Source: an uncultured Blautia sp. (GTDB taxonomy: Bacteria; Bacillota; Clostridia; Lachnospirales; Lachnospiraceae). Taken from it: 16,674 nt of DNA. Position 1 is the stretch's first letter, and each line of letters begins with the position of its first letter. The notes under the pieces were generated by a model. The model did no database searches, was not told the DNA's origin, and was given only the letters and a program-made list of their open reading frames with translations. The stretch lies in contig CAKRRX010000050.1 in NCBI GenBank assembly GCA_934394595.1, positions 1 to 16,674 of the forward strand. Direction: 5' to 3'. The translations under genes and the position numbers were made by a program. Below are positions 7,590-14,943 of the stretch, piece after piece.

Positions 7590-8967
7590 TCACTTTCCTC
7601 CGTATCCGAAAATCCCTGAACCTAAAACCGTTTACTTCCCGCTCTTCCAGTGTCTCAATGTCATAGCCCATATTTTTCCGCTGTCCATAAAGCCTCACAT
7701 AGATCAGCCGGATAAAATCATCTTCACTTCCAAGGGGAAGATCACTGGCCAGCATTTCCTTTTTCCCTGCCATACGCTGCTCCACATAATCCTGAATTTT
7801 TTCCACGCTGACCACACGCTGGATCTTCTCTGCCATTTTGCGCATTTTTTCCTGGCGTAACAGCCCGTCAGGTTCCTCCATATCCACCGCTGCAGGTGTA
7901 AATTCCCGCTTTCCTTCCACTGCAAGATACAAAGAGCTTTCTTCCAGAATGGAACACTGGTAGATCCGGATCAGATCCTCCAGAAAATCAATACGGTAGA
8001 TTCCTCCAAGATCCATATTTTCTTCATTGATCTCTTCATTGATCCCCATGAGGATTTCCTTCAGCTGCCCTCTTACATCTTCATTTCCTGCCAGAAGAAA
8101 TTTGGCACGGTTGATGGCCGCTCGCTGATACTGTGTATTTTTTTCATTGATCTCCTGAAGGATTTCATCCATCCCGCGAAAAGCCTCTATGATCTCATGA
8201 AGATACCGGTAAGTCAGCTCCCGCCCCTCTTCCAGGGACACCTCCCGGATGGAGGCTATTTCCGCAGCTGCCTTTTCCAGATAGCCTTTCTCCCGGCTTT
8301 TTTCTTCCAGCTGCTGAATGATCTCCGGCCGGAATTTGGACACATTGTCCGAAGTGAGAAGCCGATGATAGGCCTTATCCACAATATTGGTAATATAGTC
8401 ATTAAACAAGGCATCCATAATCTCTGCCACAGTACTGTGCCTGGTCAGTTCATCGATATAATGCTTGATATTGGAATTGAGGTTTTTCAGCCCAGTGATG
8501 AGAAAATCCGTATTTTCCCAGATCTGCATCAGCACGATTCCAGGCCTGTCCATATTCCCCCGGACCAGACTGTATATGGTGTAGATATAGCCCTGATATT
8601 CGATCTGTTTACCGTCGGCTATATCAAGCAGTGTTTTGATCACCTTCACTGCATATTCTTTAAAATTAACACGCTGCACATAGCTTTTATCTGTTTCCAC
8701 CTCGATCCAGCCGTAATATTCCAGCTTTCTCAAGATGCCGTTTGCCCTTCCCCTGCTGTCATTTGCCTGAAATTCTTCTTCCACAAGCTGCGCTGCATTT
8801 TCCTGGTTAAAATAGAATTCAAGCTCATCTACCAGCACATCTCTTTCTACTCCAAAGGAAAGCTGATGCTCCATAATGGAAAAAAGGCGGCTGATGCATT
8901 CCCAGTAAACCATTCGGTTTGGAGAAGACAGTGGAACAAAAAAATTCCCCGGAATTACACGAAACAT
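7549..8967 (-). CDS. jetA: JetA: kleisin-like subunit of the Wadjet-type condensin
   Basis: A 472-aa protein resembling the JetA family (PF18982/DUF5716 type), the MukF/MksF/EptA-like kleisin that bridges the two JetC heads and binds JetB. The N-terminus (FRVIPGNFFVPLSSPNR) and the following helix-rich region with a winged-helix look (about 10-110, including NGILRKLEYYGWIEVE) are typical. The middle is helical and the C-terminus ends in a basic segment (FRFRDFRIRRKVNG). AAAGGA lies 8 nt before the ATG at 8967. This is the first gene of the operon; a promoter is predicted at 9077-9105 inside the end of the TraX gene. The family call comes from sequence resemblance and from the fixed A-B-C gene order, which agree. 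Confidence 0.9.
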   Translation of the reverse strand: MFRVIPGNFFVPLSSPNRMVYWECISRLFSIMEHQLSFGVERDVLVDELEFYFNQENAAQLVEEEFQANDSRGRANGILRKLEYYGWIEVETDKSYVQRVNFKEYAVKVIKTLLDIADGKQIEYQGYIYTIYSLVRGNMDRPGIVLMQIWENTDFLITGLKNLNSNIKHYIDELTRHSTVAEIMDALFNDYITNIVDKAYHRLLTSDNVSKFRPEIIQQLEEKSREKGYLEKAAAEIASIREVSLEEGRELTYRYLHEIIEAFRGMDEILQEINEKNTQYQRAAINRAKFLLAGNEDVRGQLKEILMGINEEINEENMDLGGIYRIDFLEDLIRIYQCSILEESSLYLAVEGKREFTPAAVDMEEPDGLLRQEKMRKMAEKIQRVVSVEKIQDYVEQRMAGKKEMLASDLPLGSEDDFIRLIYVRLYGQRKNMGYDIETLEEREVNGFRFRDFRIRRKVNGNSGRNASKRKG

Positions 8968-9040
8968 AAATTGTGTCCTTTCTGTATCAAAAACTGATTC
9001 TGTACGCAGCTGTTTTCACACGCGCAGAACCATATAGAAC

Positions 9041-9064
9041 AAGGGGCAAATTTCTTTGCCCCTT
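9041..9064. other. Perfect hairpin between the traX-like gene and jetA
   Basis: A 10-bp perfect stem, AAGGGGCAAA (9041-9050) with TTTGCCCCTT (9055-9064), has a 4-nt loop. On the minus strand the next bases are GTTCTATATGG, so there is no strong U-tract. It may be a weak terminator for the TraX-like unit. It also falls at about +6 to +29 of the jet mRNA if the promoter at 9077-9105 is right, so it could be a leader hairpin or an operator. The stem shares AGGGGCAAA with two other intergenic hairpins (12333-12400, 13520-13543). Confidence 0.8.
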
Positions 9065-9076
9065 CAGTCGTTCTCT

Positions 9077-9105
9077 ATTTTAACATAATCACGCTGCCAG
9101 TACAA
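9077..9105 (-). promoter_or_regulatory. Predicted promoter of the jetABC operon
   Basis: On the minus strand TTGTAC (9100-9105), a 17-bp spacer and TAAAAT (9077-9082) preceded by TGT (extended -10). The -35 lies in the last codons of the TraX-like gene and the -10 just after its stop. Transcription would begin near 9070, giving a jetA leader of about 100 nt that starts with the hairpin 9041-9064. Confidence 0.6.
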
Positions 9106-9844
9106 CCCTGAGCATTCCCAGCACCAGCAGGTGGATCGGATAAAAGAGATAAAAAAACCATTTTGAAAAGGTTCTATGACTTTTTGCCCTCTTTCCATTA
9201 TAAAAATAAATAATGCAAATCCCGGATAACAGGATTCCGAACACTGCCCCCGCAGAGCACAGAAGATTTTTCCACAAGGGCATGATATCTGCATTTCCTG
9301 CACAACTGATCAGGCCAAACAAAAGCATCGCTTTCCCAAAAACAGGCCACAGATTCTTTCGACAGAGTTTTTCGCCATTTTCCTCTGCACCGGACATACT
9401 TTGAGCTGCATTTGCAAACCAGATGGTAAAGATCGGCGCAAGAAGTGCCCAGTCACTGCACAGGGAAATAGCTACCAGTCCCCATATACACGCCGTCTGT
9501 CGTCCTGTCGGAATTTTCTCCCGGACATACAGGATCAAAAAGCACAGAAACAACGTAAAAATCATATTCATCCCGGTAAACTGGATCACGCCTTCTTCTG
9601 TAAACGCCAGATTAAAGGGAATCTGAGAAAGAACAGCAAACAAAAACAGCCTTTTTCCATATTTTTCTTTGGAGTGGGTATAGCCATATCCCTCCACCAG
9701 AAAATAGCACATGGTGATAGCGGTAAAATATCCCACATCCACAAACACCTCGAACAGAAGTGTCCCAGGCGTAAGAAACACATTTGCGATGTGATTCAAA
9801 AGCATGGTAAACATTGCAATATATTTAATGGTATCCCTGTTCAT
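9089..9844 (-). CDS. TraX-family integral membrane protein
   Basis: A 251-aa polytopic membrane protein of the TraX family (PF05857), with about seven or eight hydrophobic segments. Family marks include the N-terminus DTIKYIAMFTMLLNHIA (4-20), YFLVEGYGYTHSKEKYGKRL (47-66), the SQIPFNLAF turn (73-81) and a C-terminal FYLFYPIHLLVLGM. The founding member N-acetylates F-pilin, and the fold resembles acyltransferase 3 proteins; chromosomal Firmicutes members have no established substrate. No conjugation genes are nearby. It starts 18 bp after the transglutaminase-like gene with AGGA 7 nt before the ATG, so the two are likely cotranscribed. An acyl transfer role at the membrane is inference. Confidence 0.88.
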   Translation of the reverse strand: MNRDTIKYIAMFTMLLNHIANVFLTPGTLLFEVFVDVGYFTAITMCYFLVEGYGYTHSKEKYGKRLFLFAVLSQIPFNLAFTEEGVIQFTGMNMIFTLFLCFLILYVREKIPTGRQTACIWGLVAISLCSDWALLAPIFTIWFANAAQSMSGAEENGEKLCRKNLWPVFGKAMLLFGLISCAGNADIMPLWKNLLCSAGAVFGILLSGICIIYFYNGKRAKSHRTFSKWFFYLFYPIHLLVLGMLRVVLAA

Positions 9845-9862
9845 AACACATCCTGACTTCCT

Positions 9863-12301
9863 TTACGCCTGGAAAATTCGCAGCAGCATATCTGCCATTC
9901 CCACAGAATACCCGGCAGCTGCAAAAATCCCCTGGCAGGCACCCTCTGTCACTACCATCAGCGGCAGCTTTTCCGGATCCACATACATTCTCCGTGCAGT
10001 CATTTCTTTGTCTTTTCCGAAATCGTGGAAATACACCTGAATACCCGGAAGCATTTCCAGACATTTGAGCAAAGTGGCATTTTTCAGGGATTCCTGACTG
10101 CGCAAAATAAAGATCAGCTGCTCCTGGATCTTTTCAAAGGCATCCTTTGATTCCATGATTTCATTAAGGATATGCTCAGTAGGCTCCCTGCCCTCTTCCA
10201 GCCAGAACAGAATATGACGGCTGTTTTCTGTAAGCGCAGACACCGGGATCTTCTCCCCGGCTTTTCCATGAAGCATTGCATCTGGTATAGAATGGGGATT
10301 CAGCATTTCTTCCAGAGAGTACTCACGGAGTTCCAGCCAGATCTTCTTGCTTTCTCCTTTTTCTATGTGAAAATCATAGCGTTTTCCAAGAATAGTACCA
10401 TTGGGAAGCCGGTTTCCAGTAAGAATCCGATAATCTCCCGGCATAATATCCAGCTCCATTCTGCCATCTTCCCACTTGCGATCGGAAAAATCAAGAGTTA
10501 GATATCCTTTTCCATCTGTCACCGCAATGGTCCAGTTCTGATAATAATTCCACGCTGCATTTTCCCCTGCAAACACTGTCAGATGGGATTCCTTGCGGCT
10601 TTCCTCCAGCACAGCGACAAATTCTCTGCCATCCCAGTATTCCATAGCACCGTCTGCCGGATTCAGTCTTGAAGGGATTCCAAGTGTCCTTGCAATCGCC
10701 ACAAACAGCACTTTATGGGATTTTTCCCCGGCAATTCCCAGATCCAGGGCAGCCCCCGGTGTAGTATAAGCGGTAAGGCGCTCTTTATCATTTCTCACAG
10801 AAATATTTTCTTCGATCCAGGTCCAGATGCTTCGCGGATCTGCTGCAAAAGCCTCTCTTTGGTCTTTTTCAAAATAACTCAGGATTTTCTTTCTCCACTT
10901 GCTGAGAACCTCATTTTCCACTCTGGGATTCCACACATAGGGAATGTAAATCTCTTCCGGATTAAATTCCCGGTATACCGAAGCCTCCTGATAATGCCCC
11001 TCCAGCACCTCCGGAAATGCATCTCTTCTGTCCTTCTCAGAAAGAACCGCCATCATAGGCTCTATCTCTTCCAGAGTATGTCCATAAAGACATCTCTTCC
11101 ACAACGGCTGGAAACGGGCGATCTTTCTGCGGCAGTGTTCTCCTTCTGCAGCCACACGTCTGTTGTTTTCCTCTTCCTGCTCACAGGTGATATTCCAGCT
11201 GGTCCGTCCTGTATCTTCCGGTGCATTCATGTCAAAATCCACCCACAGCTCATCCTCGTACTCTTCCCCTAAGGTGCAGATAAATTCCTCACCTTCCCGG
11301 GTATCGATCACCCGCTCTCCGTAAGCACCATCAAAAATCCCACAGATCAGCAGGCTCCCCAGCCCGGTCACCAGGGAAACCTTACCATCCTCCCCTGTTT
11401 TCATCTGGGCAACAGGAGAAAATTCACCGTAATTCATTACATCAGCCTTAACTATGGCGTCAGCTACAGGCATTCCGTCCAGATCCTTCACACAGATAGT
11501 AATTCTCTTTGTTTTTGCATAACGGCTCAGCTGATTCAGCATACGGTTCATCCCATCCTGGCCGATAATATCCTCATCCGGCATTGCCCTGTCATACCAT
11601 CTGGAGCTGACCATCATGGCTCTGGATGCAGCATTTGTAAACCACCCCTTATCCAGAACTGCCTCCGGTTCACAGGCACCAATATAATGCCAGTCACCGT
11701 TACACCATACCTCTACCCAGGCATGATTGTCATCACAGTGAGACCACCTTGGCACATACACCTGCCTTGCCGGTATTCCGGCACTTCTCAATGCATTAAT
11801 GGCAAAAACAGACTCCTCACCACAGCGCCCAACACCACTTCTGTATATTTCCAGAGCAGAACCTGTACGGGCATCTGTGCCCTGATACATCACTTCCCCG
11901 GCACACCAGTGGTTGATTTCCAGAATTGCAGCTTCCATATCAAGACCCTGGATCCGATTCTTTAATTTTTCCCAGAAAAAAGTACGGCATGGCTTGATCT
12001 CTTCATCGTTTGCCCGATGAAAAAGTATGTAATTCAAAAAAAACTCTTCCGGATATTCCTGAATAAAAGGAGAATTTTCCCACAAATAGATTCCCTGCTG
12101 CACAAAGTCCAGATAGGTATCAAATGTATAATTTCCCACATCACTGTAGGGCATATTACTGTACAGGTATTTCATGCCGAGCACCACATCGGGCTTCAGC
12201 GCTTCCATTCTCTTTTTAATCTCTTCTGCCATTTGTGGCAGCTCTATGGAAAAATCTTCAAAATCTTTCTGGATTCTATCTCTGTTTTTCTCGAGAAACA
12301 T
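9863..12301 (-). CDS. Large transglutaminase-like protein with a degenerate second core
   Basis: An 812-aa protein with no signal peptide or membrane segment, so probably cytoplasmic. Residues about 120-235 form a transglutaminase-like (papain-fold) domain with GRCGEES (C160 nucleophile), GIPAR (175-179) and DNHAWVEVW (H193). The third catalytic residue is probably the Glu in GACEPE (near 211-213) rather than the usual Asp. Residues about 265-345 look like a beta-sandwich/carboxypeptidase-regulatory domain. A second core-like stretch follows with GIAGEKS (522-528) and GIPSR (541-545), where the catalytic Cys is Ala and the His is absent. The last 120 residues (HILFWLEEG, then KLPLMVVTEG near 778-787) look thioredoxin-like, a weak call. 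Members may be peptidases or cross-linkers; the substrate is unknown. AAGGAG lies 7-8 nt before the ATG at 12301. It follows DUF6483 across repeat copy B and precedes the TraX-like gene. Confidence 0.9.
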   Translation of the reverse strand: MFLEKNRDRIQKDFEDFSIELPQMAEEIKKRMEALKPDVVLGMKYLYSNMPYSDVGNYTFDTYLDFVQQGIYLWENSPFIQEYPEEFFLNYILFHRANDEEIKPCRTFFWEKLKNRIQGLDMEAAILEINHWCAGEVMYQGTDARTGSALEIYRSGVGRCGEESVFAINALRSAGIPARQVYVPRWSHCDDNHAWVEVWCNGDWHYIGACEPEAVLDKGWFTNAASRAMMVSSRWYDRAMPDEDIIGQDGMNRMLNQLSRYAKTKRITICVKDLDGMPVADAIVKADVMNYGEFSPVAQMKTGEDGKVSLVTGLGSLLICGIFDGAYGERVIDTREGEEFICTLGEEYEDELWVDFDMNAPEDTGRTSWNITCEQEEENNRRVAAEGEHCRRKIARFQPLWKRCLYGHTLEEIEPMMAVLSEKDRRDAFPEVLEGHYQEASVYREFNPEEIYIPYVWNPRVENEVLSKWRKKILSYFEKDQREAFAADPRSIWTWIEENISVRNDKERLTAYTTPGAALDLGIAGEKSHKVLFVAIARTLGIPSRLNPADGAMEYWDGREFVAVLEESRKESHLTVFAGENAAWNYYQNWTIAVTDGKGYLTLDFSDRKWEDGRMELDIMPGDYRILTGNRLPNGTILGKRYDFHIEKGESKKIWLELREYSLEEMLNPHSIPDAMLHGKAGEKIPVSALTENSRHILFWLEEGREPTEHILNEIMESKDAFEKIQEQLIFILRSQESLKNATLLKCLEMLPGIQVYFHDFGKDKEMTARRMYVDPEKLPLMVVTEGACQGIFAAAGYSVGMADMLLRIFQA

Positions 12302-12332
12302 GTCTCAATCTCCTTTTATTCCTGTTGTCCAA

Positions 12333-12400
12333 TGATGTCAGGGGCAAAAGCCTTATCATGCAAGCATGAACAGCTTTCTGACCTTTTGACCCTGATATCA
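12333..12400 (-). repeat. Dispersed intergenic hairpin element, copy B
   Basis: On the minus strand the arms TGATATCAGGGTCAAAAG (12400-12383) and CTTTTGCCCCTGACATCA (12350-12333) pair at 16 of 18 positions. Inside lies a second near-palindrome, TCATGCTTGCATGA. The element begins on the TGA stop of the DUF6483 gene and ends about 20 bp before the ribosome site of the transglutaminase-like gene. No U-tract follows. Its 63-bp core (12337-12399) matches 2416-2478 without gaps at 50 of 63 positions by hand count. It could be a REP-like repeat, an RNA stabiliser or a processing site in the polycistronic message. Confidence 0.75.
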
Positions 12401-12790
12401 TCCAATATTAAGCATATTCATGATATTACCGTATCCGGCATCTTCTGCCAGCTGTTGCATTCCATCCCGGACTTCCTCCAGGGAATAATTGTGCATCTCC
12501 AGAAATTCGTCTCCCTTTGACGCCGCATATTCATAGAAAAACATGGCCTCAGCCAGATCTTCTTTGTCACCGTAATTGATTCTTTCCAGAAGCTCGTTTT
12601 CTGCTTCGTTAATCTCACCTTTATCCACCATGGTTTTCAGATGATGGAGTTTATCACCGGATATCTGATACTTGGTCTCCACAGGCAGTTCCACCTGCAC
12701 ATATTTCTTTCCAAGCATCACACTTGCCAGTACACGGGCAATTTCCTTGATCATACGCATAATATAGTCTTTTTCGTCGTCTGTGAACAT
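12398..12790 (-). CDS. DUF6483-family hypothetical protein
   Basis: A 130-aa helical, acidic, soluble protein that I recognise as DUF6483-like, found in Clostridia and of unknown function. It opens with DEKDYIMRMIKEIARVLASVMLGKK, an amphipathic helix. The second half reads as two or three short helical hairpins (LKTMVDKGEINEAENELLERI, then DLAEAMFFYEYAASKGDEFLE) with a TPR-like rhythm, suggesting a protein-binding role; that is inference. AGGAGG lies about 6 nt before the ATG at 12790. The gene is separated from the kinase-like gene upstream by a terminator and probably leads a unit with the transglutaminase-like and TraX-like genes. Its stop codon is embedded in repeat copy B. Confidence 0.85.
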   Translation of the reverse strand: MFTDDEKDYIMRMIKEIARVLASVMLGKKYVQVELPVETKYQISGDKLHHLKTMVDKGEINEAENELLERINYGDKEDLAEAMFFYEYAASKGDEFLEMHNYSLEEVRDGMQQLAEDAGYGNIMNMLNIG

Positions 12791-12823
12791 TCTTTTCCTC
12801 CTGCCTGTGATTTAGCTTTGTTT

Positions 12824-12871
12824 ACACAAAAGGCCCTGTCATGACATCTGTACACGTCTTGACAGGACCTT
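12824..12871 (-). terminator. Terminator after the cytidylate kinase-like gene
   Basis: A 12-bp stem with one mismatch, AAGGCCCTGTCA (12830-12841) with TGACAGGACCTT (12860-12871), has an 18-nt loop. On the minus strand it ends in CCTTTTGTGT, a moderate U-tract. It begins 8 bp after the kinase-like stop codon and lies before the DUF6483 gene. Confidence 0.8.
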
Positions 12872-12879
12872 GGTCATTT

Positions 12880-13488
12880 TTATTTCATTCTCGATATCCT
12901 TTTGTCAATATAATCGGATAAAAATTCAACGCTTCCCTCCACTCCAAGAGTGCTGCTGTTCAGACTCAGGTCATAGGTATGGGTCTCTGACCATTTTGTA
13001 TTGCAGTGGCTGTCGTGATATTTTTTTCTTTTTCTGTCTTTTTCACGAATGAATCGCTCTGCTTCTTTATCTGTTTTTCCGTAAAGACGTGCTACACGTG
13101 CTACCTTATGCTCCATATTTCCAAGAATAAAAATGGAGATCAGGCCTGGATAATCTTTCAGGATCGTCTCGGAGCAGCGTCCTACTACTACAAAGGAATC
13201 TCCTTTTTCTGCCTTTTCCCGAAGGAAATTGAACTGTAAAAGTGCCACATTATCTGCCGGGGAACTGCTCATTCCCTTGACTGTACGATACAGGAACTTA
13301 TTATGCTTCATCTCATCAAAGATTTCCAGTTCCTCACTGCTTACATTATGGCTGTCTGCCACTTCTCTTAAAAGATTGTGATCGTACAGAGATAATCCGT
13401 AACGCTTGGCAATTCTTTCTGCGATCTCATGTCCTGCGCTTCCGAACTCTCGTCCAATGGAAATGATCACCTGTTTCTGTGTTTTCAT
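12880..13488 (-). CDS. Cytidylate kinase-like family protein
   Basis: A 202-aa P-loop protein of the cytidylate kinase-like family (PF13189). The N-terminus VIISIGREFGSAGHEIAERIAKRYG (7-31) has the variant loop GREFGSAGH in place of a classical GxxxxGKS/T. It continues with YDHNLLREVA (35-44), a second strand VVVGRC (about 97-102), FILGNMEHKVARVARLYG and a basic lid-like RKRKKYHDSHCNTKW. Members sit in many gut Firmicutes and their substrate is not settled, so CMP kinase activity should not be assumed; the housekeeping Cmk is usually a separate protein. The start has GGGAGG 12 nt upstream, slightly long. It follows the permease gene across a 102-bp gap containing the palindrome 13520-13543, so it may be cotranscribed or separate, and it ends at the terminator 12824-12871. 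Confidence 0.88.
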   Translation of the reverse strand: MKTQKQVIISIGREFGSAGHEIAERIAKRYGLSLYDHNLLREVADSHNVSSEELEIFDEMKHNKFLYRTVKGMSSSPADNVALLQFNFLREKAEKGDSFVVVGRCSETILKDYPGLISIFILGNMEHKVARVARLYGKTDKEAERFIREKDRKRKKYHDSHCNTKWSETHTYDLSLNSSTLGVEGSVEFLSDYIDKRISRMK

Positions 13489-13519
13489 GGTATCTGATAT
13501 CCTCCCTTCTATATACAGA

Positions 13520-13543
13520 CAGGGGCAAAACGTTCTGCCCCTG
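13520..13543. other. 24-bp near-perfect palindrome between the permease and kinase-like genes
   Basis: CAGGGGCA (13520-13527) and TGCCCCTG (13536-13543) pair perfectly. The centre AAACGTTC continues the symmetry except for one pair, so 22 of 24 positions are symmetric. Only a weak U-rich stretch follows on the minus strand (TCTGTATAT). It may be a weak terminator or an operator. It shares AGGGGCAAA with the hairpins at 9041-9064 and 12333-12400. Confidence 0.75.
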
Positions 13544-13590
13544 ACTTGATATCTATGAATTGCTTTGGAACAAAGCCGCTTTCACAATTC

Positions 13591-14943
13591 TTATAAATAT
13601 CTTGCGTAGATCATAAGCATGGAAACCAGAACTACAATGATTGTTGCCGGTGCCATAGCTTTACAATATCTGCCCCACTTGATCATATGTCCGCTCTTTG
13701 CTGCAGTAGCAATGCCAACTACATTTGCAGAAGCTCCGATAGGAGTTGCACTTCCTCCGATATCAGTACCCATTGCCAGGGCCCATGCAAGAATGGAGAT
13801 ATCAATTCCCTGAGAAGCTGCCAGACTGTCGATAACCGGGATCATAGTAGCTGCAAATGGAATATTGTCAATAAATGCACTTGCCACAGCAGATACCCAG
13901 ATAATGATGGCAATCATGACTTTCAGGTTTCCACCACTTACCTTGCCGATAAAGCCAGCCAGAAGTGTCAGGATGCCAGTCTGTTCCAGACCACCTACTA
14001 CAACAAAAAGTCCTACAAAGAATAACAGAGTTTTATAATCTACCTTTTTCAGAAGTTCCAGCGCATCTTTTCCCGCAGTGATCAGTGTCACAGCTGCGAT
14101 AAATACACCAATGCAGGATACTGTCAGTCCGGTCTGTGAATGGGTAACCAGAAGTACCACTGCACAGAGGAAGATCACCCAGCTGATGATAAATCCTTTC
14201 TGATCTGTGATAGCCTCAGATGGATCCGGCAGTTCGGCAGGATTGATCTTTCCTGCATTTTCGGTAAGCTCCCTGCGGAAAACAAAATAGAAATAAATTA
14301 CCACCATAACCAGTGCGATCACTGCGATCAGTCCGGTATTCATCACAAAATCCGCAAAGGAAAATCCAAAGGAAGTTCCGATGATAATGTTTGGCGGATC
14401 TCCGCACATAGTAGCAGAACCACCAAGATTTGCACAGAAAATTTCTGCCAGGATCATCGGTACCGGATTGAACTTCAATAGCTGTGAAAGCTCTACGGTA
14501 ACTGCTGCCAGGAACAGGATTACGGTGATACTGTCAATAAACATTGCCAGTACAAAGGACAGAAGCATAAAAGTGATAAAGATCGGAATGATCTGATATT
14601 TTACCAGCTTTGCGATCTTCATGCATAACCAGCGGAAGAAACCGGATTTTGCCATTCCCTCTACCATGATCATCATACCTGCGATGAACACGATGGTCTC
14701 CCAGTTGATTCCTGCGGATGCTTCGCTTCCCTCACCAGCTGTGTGCCAGAAGCTCGGTGAAAAAATACTATGTACATTTAAGGTTTCAATAATAGCTGAC
14801 GGACTGTGCATACAAAGGCCAAATACCAGAATCAGTGTAAGGGCTGCACATGCCAGCGTAACAATGTGTCTTTCCCATATCTCTGTGACGATCAAAACAA
14901 ACATCGCCAGAAATATGATTACTGCAAAAATCTGTGCTGTCAT
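13591..14943 (-). CDS. SLC13/ArsB-NhaD-type (ion transporter superfamily) permease
   Basis: A 450-aa inner-membrane secondary transporter of the ion transporter superfamily (SLC13/CitMHS/ArsB/NhaD/P-protein group), with about 11-12 hydrophobic segments. It shows the two-fold internal repeat of the fold: FIDSITVIL (135-143) with GGSATMCGDPPNIIIG (174-189), and FIDNIPFAA (357-365) with GGSATPIGASANVV (396-409). These hairpins and the Ser/Asn/Pro-rich motifs line the substrate and cation site. Candidate substrates are dicarboxylates, Na+/H+ or oxyanions; the motifs do not decide. There is no ArsA, ArsR or metabolic gene nearby to help. GGAGG 6-7 nt before the ATG at 14943 lies inside the preceding 31-aa ORF, whose TGA overlaps the start as ATGA, so translation is coupled. 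Confidence 0.92.
   Translation of the reverse strand: MTAQIFAVIIFLAMFVLIVTEIWERHIVTLACAALTLILVFGLCMHSPSAIIETLNVHSIFSPSFWHTAGEGSEASAGINWETIVFIAGMMIMVEGMAKSGFFRWLCMKIAKLVKYQIIPIFITFMLLSFVLAMFIDSITVILFLAAVTVELSQLLKFNPVPMILAEIFCANLGGSATMCGDPPNIIIGTSFGFSFADFVMNTGLIAVIALVMVVIYFYFVFRRELTENAGKINPAELPDPSEAITDQKGFIISWVIFLCAVVLLVTHSQTGLTVSCIGVFIAAVTLITAGKDALELLKKVDYKTLLFFVGLFVVVGGLEQTGILTLLAGFIGKVSGGNLKVMIAIIIWVSAVASAFIDNIPFAATMIPVIDSLAASQGIDISILAWALAMGTDIGGSATPIGASANVVGIATAAKSGHMIKWGRYCKAMAPATIIVVLVSMLMIYARYL

Noticed and set aside
8197..8997. 266-aa plus-strand ORF opposite jetA
   Set aside because: It is antisense to jetA with His/Phe/Ile-rich composition; the jetA frame is supported by family resemblance and overlap with jetB.
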